Notes under the pieces: generated by a model | Database searches by the model: none | Seen by the model: the letters and a program-made list of their open reading frames with translations, nothing else | What the model was told of the DNA's origin: nothing | Made by a program: the position numbers and the translations under genes | Shown: one piece after another, positions 25,989 to 34,918 of the stretch | Layout: the number at the start of each line of letters is the position of its first letter | Numbering within the stretch: the first letter of the stretch is position 1 | Source: Brevibacillus reuszeri | GTDB taxonomy: Bacteria > Bacillota > Bacilli > Brevibacillales > Brevibacillaceae | Reading direction: 5' to 3' | Length of the DNA: 64,000 bases | Assembly (NCBI RefSeq): GCF_002897295.1 | Contig: NZ_BEXF01000005.1 | Location: 62,001 to 126,000 of the forward strand

Positions 25989-27002
25989 ATGGCTCGCGGC
26001 GCTAAAGAGTTGACAGGACGTCAAAAAGCTGCAATTCTTCTTATCTCACTCGGGCCGGAAATCTCTGCCCAGGTGTTCAAACACTTGCGTGAAGATGAAA
26101 TCGAGCAACTAACATTGGAAATTGCCAATGTTCGTAAAGTCGATACGGATGAAAAAGATAAAATTCTTGCAGAGTTTCATCAGATCGCGGTAGCAAAAGA
26201 AGTCATCGCGCAAGGTGGTATTACTTACGCAAAAGATATTTTGCAAAAGGCATTGGGTGAAACCAAAGCCATGGATATTATTAACCGACTGACAGCCAAC
26301 CTGCAGGTGAGGCCATTTGACTTTGCTAGGAAAGCTGATCCCGGTCAAATTCTGAACTTTATCCAAAACGAACATCCACAAACGATTGCGCTTGTATTGT
26401 CCTATCTGGAAGCGCAGCAAGCAGCTATGATCTTGTCAGCTCTTCCTCAGGAGAGTCAGGCAGAGGTAGCCAAGCGCATCGCCATGATGGACAGTACGTC
26501 TCCAGAGGTTATTGCGCAGGTTGAGCAAGTTCTTGAACAAAAGCTCTCTGCTACAGTTACACAGGATTACACGCAAGCTGGTGGCATCGAAGCGATCGTG
26601 GCTGTACTCAACGGTGTGGATCGCGGTACCGAGCGTACGATCTTGGATTCTCTTGAGATTCAAGACCCCGAGCTGGCAGAAGAAATCAAGAAACGCATGT
26701 TTGTTTTCGAAGATATCGCTACTTTGGACAACCGCTCCATCCAACGCGTTATCCGCGATGTGGAGAATGCAGATCTGCAGCTCTCGCTCAAAGTATCCAG
26801 CGAGGAAGTGCGGGAAGTTATTTTCCGGAACATGTCCAAACGGATGGCAGATACATTCAAAGAAGAAATGGAGTTTATGGGACCCGTCCGTTTGCGCGAT
26901 GTAGAAGAAGCACAATCACGTATCGTTGCCATTATCCGTCGCTTAGAGGAGGCTGGTGAGATCATCATCGCTCGCGGTGGAGGAGATGATATCATTGTCT
27001 AG
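25989..27002 (+). CDS. fliG: Flagellar motor switch protein FliG
   Basis: A 337-aa rotor protein that transmits torque from the stators and sets rotation direction. The N-terminal FliF-binding domain starts K-E-L-T-G-R-Q-K-A-A-I-L-L-I-S-L-G; the middle has E-H-P-Q-T-I-A-L-V-L-S-Y-L, the EHPQ motif; the C-terminal torque helix has charged residues around V-E-N-A-D-L. ATG 25989 is preferred over GTG 25980 because AAGGAG ends 8 nt before it. Its end overlaps fliH by 8 nt. Confidence 0.96.
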   Translation: MARGAKELTGRQKAAILLISLGPEISAQVFKHLREDEIEQLTLEIANVRKVDTDEKDKILAEFHQIAVAKEVIAQGGITYAKDILQKALGETKAMDIINRLTANLQVRPFDFARKADPGQILNFIQNEHPQTIALVLSYLEAQQAAMILSALPQESQAEVAKRIAMMDSTSPEVIAQVEQVLEQKLSATVTQDYTQAGGIEAIVAVLNGVDRGTERTILDSLEIQDPELAEEIKKRMFVFEDIATLDNRSIQRVIRDVENADLQLSLKVSSEEVREVIFRNMSKRMADTFKEEMEFMGPVRLRDVEEAQSRIVAIIRRLEEAGEIIIARGGGDDIIV

Positions 27003-27804
27003 GATCATCAAGATGGCCAATTATCGGCCTGTAGAGGACACTGTGCTCCTCTCGGTGACGCCTGTACCATTAAAGACGGAAGAAAGTTCCGAAAGGTTGC
27101 AAGAAAATATACAAATTATTAATCAAGCGGAAATAGAAGCAAAAACAATCATAGAAGACGCGGAAGAAACCGCTCAAAAGATCTTGCAGCAGGCGACAGA
27201 GCAGGCTGAGTTGTTAAGGGAACAAGTACAAGAAGAAATCAATCAGTGGTGGGAACAAAAGCGTGTGGAAGCAGCTTCTCTTTTTCAACAAATACAGGAA
27301 GAAGCTGCACGTGAAGGCTACGAGGCTGGATATGAAGATGGCAAGCGACATGCTTATGAAGAAAAAGTAGAGGCCATTACCAAGGCTAGAGCGCTATTGG
27401 AAGAAGCCTACAAAGAAAAGCAGCAAATCATTGCCGAGGCAGAGCCGTTTTTAGTTGATCTAAGTATAGAGGTAGCTAGAAAGGTAATTGGTGGAGAGCT
27501 GAAGCAATCACCAGAGCAGGTCCTCCAAATGTCCAAAAAAGTGCTGAGCCGTTCCCGTGTTCACGGTCAAATTACGGTGTGTGTCAATCATAATTACTTT
27601 GATTACATCCAAGAGCATCGCTTCCAGCTACTTGAATTGCTCGATGGACAAGCTGAGCTGTCGATTTATCCGGATCACACCGTTCAAGATGGCGGGTGTG
27701 TCATTCGTACCCAGTTGGGTAGTGTAGATGCACGTGTGGATACGCAACTAAGCGAAATTAAGCAGGCGCTGCTGGAAATTGCGCGAGGAAGTGAGACGAC
27801 ATGA
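26995..27804 (+). CDS. fliH: Flagellar assembly protein FliH
   Basis: A 269-aa cytoplasmic regulator of the FliI ATPase in flagellar export. It is highly charged and helical, with a long coiled-coil stretch (residues 30-130, rich in E, Q and A) and the C-terminal FliH/V-ATPase-E-like domain with I-E-V-A-R-K-V-I-G-G-E and D-G-G-C-V-I-R-T-Q-L-G-S-V-D-A-R-V-D. I set the start at TTG 26995, giving M-S-R-I-I-K as in other Bacillales FliH, with GGTGGAGGAG 9 nt upstream; the frame stays open 5' inside fliG. It overlaps fliI by 4 nt. Confidence 0.88.
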   Translation: MSRIIKMANYRPVEDTVLLSVTPVPLKTEESSERLQENIQIINQAEIEAKTIIEDAEETAQKILQQATEQAELLREQVQEEINQWWEQKRVEAASLFQQIQEEAAREGYEAGYEDGKRHAYEEKVEAITKARALLEEAYKEKQQIIAEAEPFLVDLSIEVARKVIGGELKQSPEQVLQMSKKVLSRSRVHGQITVCVNHNYFDYIQEHRFQLLELLDGQAELSIYPDHTVQDGGCVIRTQLGSVDARVDTQLSEIKQALLEIARGSETT

Positions 27805-29120
27805 GCATCCTCGATCTTTCAAAGTACAAACAGGTGCTGCATGGCTTGGACCCGATGCGTGTAAACGGAAAAGTAACACAGGTAGTAGGACTTACCATTG
27901 AATCACAAGGCCCGGAGGTAAAGCTCGGCGAGATTTGCCATCTGTATCCTACGAATAGCAAAGAGCCGATCATTGCTGAAGTGGTTGGATTTCGTGAAAA
28001 CAAAGTGCTCTTGATGCCACTTGGCGAGCTGACATCCATCGGACCAGGATGTGATGTCGTGGCAACTGGTCAATCACTTGAGGTGAAAGTGGGACCGGAG
28101 ATTCTCGGCTCGATCTTAGATGGATTGGGACGTCCGTATCAAGGCACTCTCCCATTTGGATTATCTTCTTATCCAACAAACAATCTTCCGCCGAATCCTA
28201 TTCTTCGCCCTCGCATTAAAGAGGCGCTGAGTGTCGGAGTTCGGGCTATCGATGGACTTTTAACGATTGGAAAAGGACAACGTGTCGGTATTTTTGCGGG
28301 GTCTGGTGTAGGAAAGAGTACGCTGATGGGAATGATTGCCCGCAATACGACAGCTGATATCAATGTCATCGGGCTGATCGGTGAGCGTGGGCGTGAGGTT
28401 ATGGAGTTTATTGAGCGTGATCTGGGGGAAGAAGGACTAAAGAGGTCGGTTGTCGTTGTAGCTACATCGGACCAACCTGCGATGATTCGTATTAAGGGTG
28501 CGTTGATTGCCACTTCCATTGCAGAGTACTTCCGGGACCGAGGATTGAATGTCATGCTCATGATGGATTCCGTCACTCGTTTTGCGATGGCACAGCGTGA
28601 AGTTGGCCTGGCTATTGGTGAGCCACCTGCCACAAGAGGCTATACGCCTTCTGTATTCGCGCTTCTTCCAAAGCTGATGGAAAGAGCAGGGACCGCAGAC
28701 CGCGGCAGCATTACAGCCTTTTACACCGTGTTGGTAGACTCTGATGACATGAATGATCCCATCGCAGACGCGGTACGGGGGATATTGGACGGACATATTG
28801 TACTCGACCGAAAAATCGCCCAAAAAGGACATTTTCCAGCAATTGATGTGATGGCGAGTGTCAGTAGGGTAATGAGCGAGATCGTAAGTGATGCACATGG
28901 AGAAGCAGCGAGACAGCTTAAAAGACATTTGGCCACTTTCCGTGAAGCAGAAGATCTCATTAATATTGGGGCGTATAAGCAAGGTACTAACCGAGAAATT
29001 GACGCGGCAATTCGTTATCGGGATGTTATACGTGAATTTACGGCACAAGGGACGCACGAGCCCTCTACGTTGCAAAGTGCTATAAAAGCGTTGACGACCC
29101 ATTTCGGAGGAGTGAACTAG
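27801..29120 (+). CDS. fliI: Flagellar export ATPase FliI
   Basis: A 439-aa F1-beta-like ATPase energising flagellar protein export. Walker A G-S-G-V-G-K-S-T is near residue 170, with G-E-R-G-R-E-V following, Walker B L-M-M-D-S-V-T-R, and E-P-P-A-T-R-G-Y-T-P. The start ATG overlaps the fliH stop (ATGA). Confidence 0.97.
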   Translation: MSILDLSKYKQVLHGLDPMRVNGKVTQVVGLTIESQGPEVKLGEICHLYPTNSKEPIIAEVVGFRENKVLLMPLGELTSIGPGCDVVATGQSLEVKVGPEILGSILDGLGRPYQGTLPFGLSSYPTNNLPPNPILRPRIKEALSVGVRAIDGLLTIGKGQRVGIFAGSGVGKSTLMGMIARNTTADINVIGLIGERGREVMEFIERDLGEEGLKRSVVVVATSDQPAMIRIKGALIATSIAEYFRDRGLNVMLMMDSVTRFAMAQREVGLAIGEPPATRGYTPSVFALLPKLMERAGTADRGSITAFYTVLVDSDDMNDPIADAVRGILDGHIVLDRKIAQKGHFPAIDVMASVSRVMSEIVSDAHGEAARQLKRHLATFREAEDLINIGAYKQGTNREIDAAIRYRDVIREFTAQGTHEPSTLQSAIKALTTHFGGVN

Positions 29121-29121
29121 T

Positions 29122-29568
29122 GTGAAGGTGTTTCAGTTTCATCTTCAAAAGGTTTTGGATCTGAAGGAAAAAGAAAAAGAGCAGGCAGAGTGGGCATTCG
29201 GCAAATCCATTCAACGAAAAAATGAAGAAGAGTGGAAGCTGTACCAATTGAATGAGCAGCATGACCAAATGACCAATCTATTGCAGGAGGTCCAAGAGCA
29301 GACATGCAGCGCTGCAGAGCTCATTTCAATTACTCAGTATCAACAATCTGTCGCCAGATCTATCAAAAACCAGCGAAGAACACTGCACGGATGTGAGCAA
29401 GACGTTGAGCGCTGCCAAACTCACCTGACGGAACGAATGAAAGAGTCTCAATTATGGAATCGACTGCGTGAACGATCTCTCCATCAATTTCTAGACGCAG
29501 AAAAACTGAGAGAGCAAAAAGAGTTGGACGAGATTGGCACTCAGCTCTATCTTCGTCGAAGCAACTGA
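29122..29568 (+). CDS. fliJ: Flagellar export protein FliJ
   Basis: A 148-aa coiled-coil protein acting as the stalk inside the FliI ring and as chaperone escort. It is nearly all helical, rich in Gln, Glu, Arg and Lys, and starts F-Q-F-H-L-Q-K-V-L-D-L-K-E-K-E-K-E-Q-A, the typical FliJ opening. The GTG start at 29122 is just after the fliI stop, with CGGAGGAG upstream. Confidence 0.92.
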   Translation: MKVFQFHLQKVLDLKEKEKEQAEWAFGKSIQRKNEEEWKLYQLNEQHDQMTNLLQEVQEQTCSAAELISITQYQQSVARSIKNQRRTLHGCEQDVERCQTHLTERMKESQLWNRLRERSLHQFLDAEKLREQKELDEIGTQLYLRRSN

Positions 29569-29580
29569 GGGAGGTACACG

Positions 29581-30498
29581 ATGGAAGAAATCCAAGAAGA
29601 ACGGGAGTACGGCAGGTGGGAATGGTTTTTTTACATGATTGTCATTCCCGCGCTATTCGCTTGTATCCTTGGTGGCGTGCTTCTGAGCTTACTGGGGATC
29701 AATGTGCTCGGCAATGTTCTAACCTGGGCTAACTCCATACCGTACGTGGAAAAATTGGTCCCGGACGATTATGTGACGGCTCCCGAAAAGGATGAAAAAC
29801 CTGAGCTTGAGAAACAGGTAAAGGGCCTGCAGAACGATCAAGCGAAGAATCAACAGGCTTTGGCAACACTGCAAACTGAATCCGCCAAAAAGGACTCTAC
29901 GATTCAGGCGCTTGAGAAGCAGATAGAAGATCTCGGTAAGATGATGGAAGAAAAGCGGACAACAGAGGCTGAGCGTCAGCAGCAATATGCGGACTTGGCA
30001 AAGGTTTATACAACGATGTCAGCCAAAAACGCCGCTGCGATCATTGAGAATCTCAAATTGACAGAATCAGTGACAGTTATGAGCAAGATGAAGCCTGCTC
30101 AAAGAGCTGACATCCTAGCCAAAATGGATCCGAAAACCGCTGCTGACATTTCCATCTTACTAAAAGATTCTGTTGTAGCTAAAGATGATGACATCGCTGC
30201 CCTGCAAGATCGCGTAAAAGTATTGACGGAAGCTTTAAGCGAACAGCGAAATGGGCAGGATCAGCTTCCGGCAGGCGATATCAGCAATTCTTTAGCAAAG
30301 TCTTTTGCTGCGATGTCCCCTGATGATTCAGCTGCACTCATCCGTTCACTTATGGAGACAAACAAGGCGAAGGCATTAAAGCTCATGACTGAAATGCCCG
30401 AGGATAAACGGGCTCAAACTCTCGCTGCGATTGCCAAAGCAGACAAGAAGAATAGCGACAACCTGGCGGCACGCATCACTGAAGAGTTGCTTCGATAA
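29581..30498 (+). CDS. MotE/YlxF-like membrane protein with MgtE_N-type C-terminal domain
   Basis: A 305-aa protein in the ylxF position of the operon. One membrane segment near the N-terminus (residues 15-45) is followed by a long coiled coil (about 70-135). The C-terminal half has two MgtE_N-like repeats (Y-T-T-M-S-A-K-N-A-A-A-I-I-E, M-K-P-A-Q-R-A-D-I-L-A-K-M-D-P-K-T-A, and a second A-A-M-S-P-D-D-S-A-A-L-I). MotE in other bacteria is linked to motor or stator stability; in Firmicutes the role is uncertain. Length is longer than B. subtilis YlxF because of the second repeat region. Confidence 0.82.
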   Translation: MEEIQEEREYGRWEWFFYMIVIPALFACILGGVLLSLLGINVLGNVLTWANSIPYVEKLVPDDYVTAPEKDEKPELEKQVKGLQNDQAKNQQALATLQTESAKKDSTIQALEKQIEDLGKMMEEKRTTEAERQQQYADLAKVYTTMSAKNAAAIIENLKLTESVTVMSKMKPAQRADILAKMDPKTAADISILLKDSVVAKDDDIAALQDRVKVLTEALSEQRNGQDQLPAGDISNSLAKSFAAMSPDDSAALIRSLMETNKAKALKLMTEMPEDKRAQTLAAIAKADKKNSDNLAARITEELLR

Positions 30499-30564
30499 AA
30501 GACAGTAAATACTGCTCTTCTATCGTTTTACATAGCAACAATAAAAAACAAGGAGGTGAACGAA

Positions 30565-31785
30565 ATGATTGCAAACAACGTAGTTGGAGCTTCTACCAGT
30601 GCAACAATGGCTCAGGGCGTGCCTGCATCCAAGGAAGGTACGGGATTGGGTGAGCTTTTTTCTCTGCAAATGCTGTCGGCCTTTCAAAACATGTCAGCAA
30701 CAGATGAACTTGGTGTAGCACCTGAAGGCTTTAGCGAAGAAGAACTAAAAGCACTGGAAGAAATGATGGCGCTGCTATCTCAGCTGCTTTCATCTGGTCA
30801 ACGTGTCCCAGAAGAGCTCATGCCCCAAATTGAGGAAAAGACAGCAGCTATTGAGCAATTTTTGGGTAAGACACAAGGGAATGTCGATAAGCTCAGTGAA
30901 GAGTGGAAACAACTGCTTGCGAAGCTTCCTCAAGAGGAGCCTGCCTCAGCAAAACTGGAAAAACTGGCAGCTCTGCTTGAAGCACTGAAAAATCAAAAAG
31001 CGAATGGGGAAACTGGGAAGCCAAGTACAAGTGCAAGTGCAGTACATCTTCGTTCCGAGGTCATGGCTGGGACAAACACAACACAGCAGGATGCTTTTAA
31101 AGCCATTCAGCCAATGCGTGTGAATGCCGGACTCGCCGCTTATAAACAAGAGGCAGGAATTCAGGCTCAAACAGTCCAGCCAACTTTGCAAGCAGGCTTA
31201 CTCAATCAGGATAAGCCTGGTGACGAAGGCTTAACGTTTACAAATGCACCTGTAGTGACAACAACGAGTCAATCGCAACCGAGCCAGACGTTCCAACAGC
31301 CAGGCGTACAAACACATCAGGTTCATGCAAATCAATTGCCTGAACAGGTGACACAGCTTTTTGTGAACAAGATGAACATCAAGCATGTAAATGGCGTCCA
31401 TGAAGCGAAGCTGGTACTCAACCCGCAATCGCTTGGTCAAGTCGACGTTACGATCAAGTCTCACAACGGCGTGATTACCGCCCAGTTCCATGCTGAAACT
31501 CAAGCCGCCAAAGACATGCTGGACAACCAGTTGCCGCAGCTTCGAGCTGCACTGACTCAACAAGGCTTGCAAGTCGATCGCTTAGAAGTGAACCAGCAGC
31601 AGGAAACGGCTTTCAGCTTCCAGCAGCAACGAGAGCAGGCAAGACAGCAAGGAAAAGAGCAAGAACAACAGAAGCAATCGGAACAAGAATTTGCTCTTGA
31701 TGCATTGGTAGACAATACCGAATCTACGGAAGACTTATGGAATCGTCTCCGAGAAACGACTAGCGGCATTAACGATATCGTTTAG
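30565..31785 (+). CDS. fliK: Flagellar hook-length control protein FliK
   Basis: A 406-aa exported ruler protein that sets hook length and switches export specificity through FlhB. The N-terminal two-thirds is low-complexity, rich in Gln, Ala, Glu and Thr. The C-terminal Flg_hook domain (about residues 270-350) shows L-V-L-N-P-Q-S-L-G-Q-V-D-V-T-I and A-Q-F-H-A-E-T, then a glutamine-rich tail. ATG 30565 is favoured over GTG 30556 because AAGGAGGTG lies 7 nt before it. In B. subtilis flgD follows fliK; here a TIGR02530-type gene does. Confidence 0.92.
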   Translation: MIANNVVGASTSATMAQGVPASKEGTGLGELFSLQMLSAFQNMSATDELGVAPEGFSEEELKALEEMMALLSQLLSSGQRVPEELMPQIEEKTAAIEQFLGKTQGNVDKLSEEWKQLLAKLPQEEPASAKLEKLAALLEALKNQKANGETGKPSTSASAVHLRSEVMAGTNTTQQDAFKAIQPMRVNAGLAAYKQEAGIQAQTVQPTLQAGLLNQDKPGDEGLTFTNAPVVTTTSQSQPSQTFQQPGVQTHQVHANQLPEQVTQLFVNKMNIKHVNGVHEAKLVLNPQSLGQVDVTIKSHNGVITAQFHAETQAAKDMLDNQLPQLRAALTQQGLQVDRLEVNQQQETAFSFQQQREQARQQGKEQEQQKQSEQEFALDALVDNTESTEDLWNRLRETTSGINDIV

Positions 31786-31809
31786 GAATGGAATAAAGGA
31801 GGAAGCACC

Positions 31810-32205
31810 ATGAACCATTTTCGTGTGGCGCAGCCCTATTTTCCTCCGAAAACGAATCACGTTACTAGAGCTACAGCACAGACTGCTCCAGCTAGCGGTA
31901 AACCGTTTCAACAATTTTTGACTGAATCGCTTGGCCAAACTGCGAAAACATCGCCTCTGAGCTTTAGCCAACATGCAGTCAATCGTCTGCAACAGAGGGG
32001 GATTTCGCTAGAGGCCCCACAGCTGGAACGGTTAGAATCCGCCGTACAAAAAGCAGCGGCAAAGGGAGCACAAGAGTCTCTCATCCTGATGGATAATGTG
32101 GCTTACGTCGTGAGCATCGTGAATCGGAAAATTATTACCGCCGTAGACGATGGTAGCTTGAAAGACAATGTATTTACGAATATTGATAGCGCCATAATCG
32201 TATAG
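31810..32205 (+). CDS. TIGR02530-type flagellar operon protein
   Basis: A 131-aa soluble protein of the family named flagellar operon protein TIGR02530, with no assigned function. It shows F-S-Q-H-A-V-N-R-L-Q-Q-R-G-I near residue 56 and the ending L-M-D-N-V-A-Y-V-V-S-I-V-N-R-K-I-I-T-A-V-D, followed by F-T-N-I-D-S-A-I-I-V, both typical. It starts 24 nt after fliK with AAAGGAGG upstream. It occupies the place where flgD would be expected. Two hairpins follow before flgE/G. Confidence 0.85.
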   Translation: MNHFRVAQPYFPPKTNHVTRATAQTAPASGKPFQQFLTESLGQTAKTSPLSFSQHAVNRLQQRGISLEAPQLERLESAVQKAAAKGAQESLILMDNVAYVVSIVNRKIITAVDDGSLKDNVFTNIDSAIIV

Positions 32206-32218
32206 CGCCATAAATGAA

Positions 32219-32271
32219 GGGCTGGACCTCGTTGAGGAAGCCCAGGTGGTTACCGACCGACAGAGGTAACC
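32219..32271 (+). other. Two consecutive stem-loops before flgE/G
   Basis: Hairpin 1: GGGCT (32219-32223) pairs with AGCCC (32239-32243), extended by CCTC (32227-32230) / GAGG (32234-32237). Hairpin 2: GGTTACC (32248-32254) pairs with GGTAACC (32265-32271) with a 10-nt loop. Neither has a T tract. They lie in the 100-nt gap between the TIGR02530-type gene and flgE/G, unusually wide for this operon. Confidence 0.55.
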
Positions 32272-32305
32272 CTTGCGTGTGACATAGAAGAGGAGGAAAC
32301 AAAAA

Positions 32306-33121
32306 ATGCTTCGTTCCATGTACTCGGGTATTTCAGGTATGCGTGGTTTCCAAACAAAGCTTGATGTGATTGGAAACAACATCGCAAACGTGAATACGGT
32401 TGGTTTCAAAAAAGGTCGCGTCATGTTTCAAGATATTTTGAGCCAAAACGTTCAGGGGGCTGGCGCTCCTACAGACGGTGGCAAGGGCGGTACAAACCCG
32501 CTGCAAATTGGTCTAGGCTCATCTATTGCTGCCGTTGACACAGTATTCTCGGCTGGTAGCCCGATGACTACAAACCTGCCAACAGATTTATCCATTGAAG
32601 GCGATGCTTTCTTCATGGTTTCACCTGACGATGGAGAAACCATTTACTACACGCGCGCAGGAAATTTCACACGTGATTCTGTAGGTAACCTTGTTAACTC
32701 ACAAGGGTTGAAGCTGCTGAACTCCGACGGTGCAGTAATTACGATCGACCAAGCAACAGCCGTTTCCTACTCGATTGGCAAAGATGGTGTAATCACAACG
32801 GTAGATGAAGCTGGGGAACTTGCGTCAGACAATACAGTAGGTGTCATGACCTTTAACAATCCAGGCGGTTTGAAAAAAATCGGAAACTCCTTGTATGAAA
32901 ACACTGTGAACGCTGGACCTAGAGATGAGGATGCAGCAACTCCAGTAGCACCGGGTGAAGCGAATGTCAGCATCATCGCTGGTCAACTCGAGATGTCTAA
33001 CGTAGACCTTTCCGAAGAGTTTACTGAGATGATCGTGGCACAGCGTGGATTCCAAGCGAATTCCCGTATCATCACTACATCCGACTCTGTTCTGGAAGAA
33101 CTGGTAAACCTGAAGCGATAA
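32306..33121 (+). CDS. flgE: Flagellar hook-basal body protein (short FlgE/FlgG-type)
   Basis: A 271-aa axial protein. The N-terminus L-R-S-M-Y-S-G-I-S-G-M-R-G-F-Q, then L-D-V-I-G-N-N-I-A-N-V-N-T-V-G-F-K-K, is the rod/hook signature. The C-terminus has V-A-Q-R-G-F-Q-A-N-S-R-I-I-T-T-S-D. At this position B. subtilis carries a similarly short hook protein, called FlgE (earlier FlgG); by length it could also be annotated FlgG. Synteny favours hook protein. The ATG has AGGAGGAA upstream. Confidence 0.88.
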   Translation: MLRSMYSGISGMRGFQTKLDVIGNNIANVNTVGFKKGRVMFQDILSQNVQGAGAPTDGGKGGTNPLQIGLGSSIAAVDTVFSAGSPMTTNLPTDLSIEGDAFFMVSPDDGETIYYTRAGNFTRDSVGNLVNSQGLKLLNSDGAVITIDQATAVSYSIGKDGVITTVDEAGELASDNTVGVMTFNNPGGLKKIGNSLYENTVNAGPRDEDAATPVAPGEANVSIIAGQLEMSNVDLSEEFTEMIVAQRGFQANSRIITTSDSVLEELVNLKR

Positions 33122-33190
33122 ATAGGTAAAGGGTAAATGCGGGGGAAGCATAAAAGTCCTTCCCCCCATTCATCCAGAAAGGAGCAGCCG

Positions 33191-33412
33191 ATGATCAAAT
33201 TGACCCGATTTAACGGCGCCACGTTTTATCTGAATATCACTCATATTGAGACGGTAGAGGCTACTCCCGATTGCGTTATTACTTTGTTCAACGACAGAAA
33301 GTACATCGTCAAAGATTCGGCAGAATCGATCGCTGAGCGTGTACAGGCTTTTTACCAAAACGCTCATCCGGCAACCGTAACACCCAAAATGCCGGACGAT
33401 TCAAATGAATAG
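33191..33412 (+). CDS. swrD: FlbD-family swarming protein SwrD
   Basis: A 73-aa cytoplasmic protein of the FlbD family; B. subtilis SwrD (YlzI) raises flagellar motor power needed for swarming. It begins M-I-K-L-T-R-F-N-G, then L-N-x-x-H-I-E-T-V-E-A-T-P-D-C-V-I-T-L, the family pattern. The start is ATG 33191 with AAAGGAG upstream; an in-frame codon at 33137 is unsupported. fliL follows 14 nt later. Confidence 0.9.
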   Translation: MIKLTRFNGATFYLNITHIETVEATPDCVITLFNDRKYIVKDSAESIAERVQAFYQNAHPATVTPKMPDDSNE

Positions 33413-33426
33413 CGGGAGGCAGTGCG

Positions 33427-33882
33427 ATGTTTCAAAATCGTTTGTTTAACATGGCTCTAATCATCATTATTGCAATTTCGCTTTTAGGTGTGATTTCGTT
33501 TGTGCTCTGGCAGACTTATCTTGCTCCGGGGGCGCAGACAGCTTCTACAGAAGAAAAGCAGATGAAACCGTTGACTGCCAAGGAAATGAAAGAGTACTCC
33601 GTTGACACTGGTGAGATTACGACCAACCTGCTCACGAATAATTACATGATTGTTCGTTTTAACATTACCGCCGAGAATTCTTCTGCAAAAGAGGAGCTTG
33701 AGCAGCGTTTGCCGCAGGTCAATCAAGTGATTATTAAAACACTTGCTGGGTTGACACCAGAAGATATCAAAGGGACAGAAGGCGTCAACAAGCTGGAAGC
33801 GAAGATCATGAATGAAATCAGCTCCCTCATGCAAGAAGGTAAGATCGTTCAAGTGGTAACTACAAAGCGAGTCTTGTCGTAA
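33427..33882 (+). CDS. fliL: Flagellar basal body-associated protein FliL
   Basis: A 151-aa single-pass inner membrane protein around the stator-rotor interface. A membrane helix (residues 8-30) is followed by a periplasmic-side FliL domain with L-T-N-N-Y-M-I-V-R-F-N-I-T-A and the typical ending region K-L-E-A-K-I-M-N-E-I-S. The ATG has GGGAGG upstream. It precedes fliM by 40 nt. Confidence 0.92.
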   Translation: MFQNRLFNMALIIIIAISLLGVISFVLWQTYLAPGAQTASTEEKQMKPLTAKEMKEYSVDTGEITTNLLTNNYMIVRFNITAENSSAKEELEQRLPQVNQVIIKTLAGLTPEDIKGTEGVNKLEAKIMNEISSLMQEGKIVQVVTTKRVLS

Positions 33883-33922
33883 GGAAGCGATGAGTGGATA
33901 CATAGCAAGGAGGTGACGACAT

Positions 33923-34918
33923 ATGGCCGAGGTTCTCTCACAAAGTGAGATTGATGCGTTGTTGGCTGCCCTCTCTTCAGGTGAGATGGATGCCAACGAG
34001 CTGAAAAAGGAAGAGACTGAGCGTAAAGTCAAAGTGTACGATTTTAAGCGTGCTCTTCGGTTCTCCAAAGACCAGATCCGTGGATTGACACGCATTCATG
34101 AAAACTACGCACGGTTGTTGACGACGTATTTTTCCGCTCAGCTCCGTACCTTCGTGCAAATTACGGTTGCCTCCGTCGATCAATTACCGTATGACGAGTT
34201 TATTCGCTCCATTCCCAAGATGACGATCCTAAACATCTTTGAAGCCCCTCCATTAGAAGGTCGTATGGTCTTGGAAGTGAACCCAAACATCGCCTACACC
34301 ATGCTCGATCGGCTTCTTGGTGGACAGGGTGCTCTCCCGGAAAAAATGGGCGCACTTACGGAAATTGAAACAACGGTGATGGAGCGTGTATTCGGCAAAG
34401 CGCTGGATACATTCCACGAGGCATGGAAGCAAATTATTGAGTTGGATCCATATCAAGAAGGCCTGGAGATGAATCCGCAATTTATGCAGATTGTTTCTCC
34501 GAACGAAATTGTGGTCGTAATCTCGTTCAGTACGAAGATTGGCGATACAACCGGGATGATTAACCTTTGCCTACCTCACGTCGTGATGGAGCCAATCATG
34601 ACAAAACTGTCAGGACAGTATTGGTTCTCCAAGCAGAAAAAAACGCGTGATGAAGACGAGCGCCTGCGTGTAGAAGAACGAGTTAAGACGGCAAACCTGC
34701 CGATTATCGCTGAAATGGGAACAGCAACGATTTCGGTAGGAGATTTTTTGCAGCTGCAAAAAGGCGATGTGATTCAGCTTGATCAAGCAATCGATAACAA
34801 GCTGAAAATTAAAGTGGGTAACCACTTGAAATTCTTGGGTCAGCCAGGAACGCTTAAAGGGCGCGTTGCTGTTCAGATTGATGAAGTCATAGAGGAGGGG
34901 GAGGAACAAAATGAGTAG
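33923..34918 (+). CDS. fliM: Flagellar motor switch protein FliM
   Basis: A 331-aa C-ring component that receives phospho-CheY. The N-terminal CheY-binding peptide L-S-Q-S-E-I-D-A-L-L-A-A-L is intact. The middle CheC-like domain has T-Y-F-S-A-Q-L and L-G-G-Q-G; the C-terminal FliN-like domain begins around residue 250. Its end overlaps fliY by 8 nt. The ATG is preceded by AAGGAGGTGA. Confidence 0.97.
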   Translation: MAEVLSQSEIDALLAALSSGEMDANELKKEETERKVKVYDFKRALRFSKDQIRGLTRIHENYARLLTTYFSAQLRTFVQITVASVDQLPYDEFIRSIPKMTILNIFEAPPLEGRMVLEVNPNIAYTMLDRLLGGQGALPEKMGALTEIETTVMERVFGKALDTFHEAWKQIIELDPYQEGLEMNPQFMQIVSPNEIVVVISFSTKIGDTTGMINLCLPHVVMEPIMTKLSGQYWFSKQKKTRDEDERLRVEERVKTANLPIIAEMGTATISVGDFLQLQKGDVIQLDQAIDNKLKIKVGNHLKFLGQPGTLKGRVAVQIDEVIEEGEEQNE

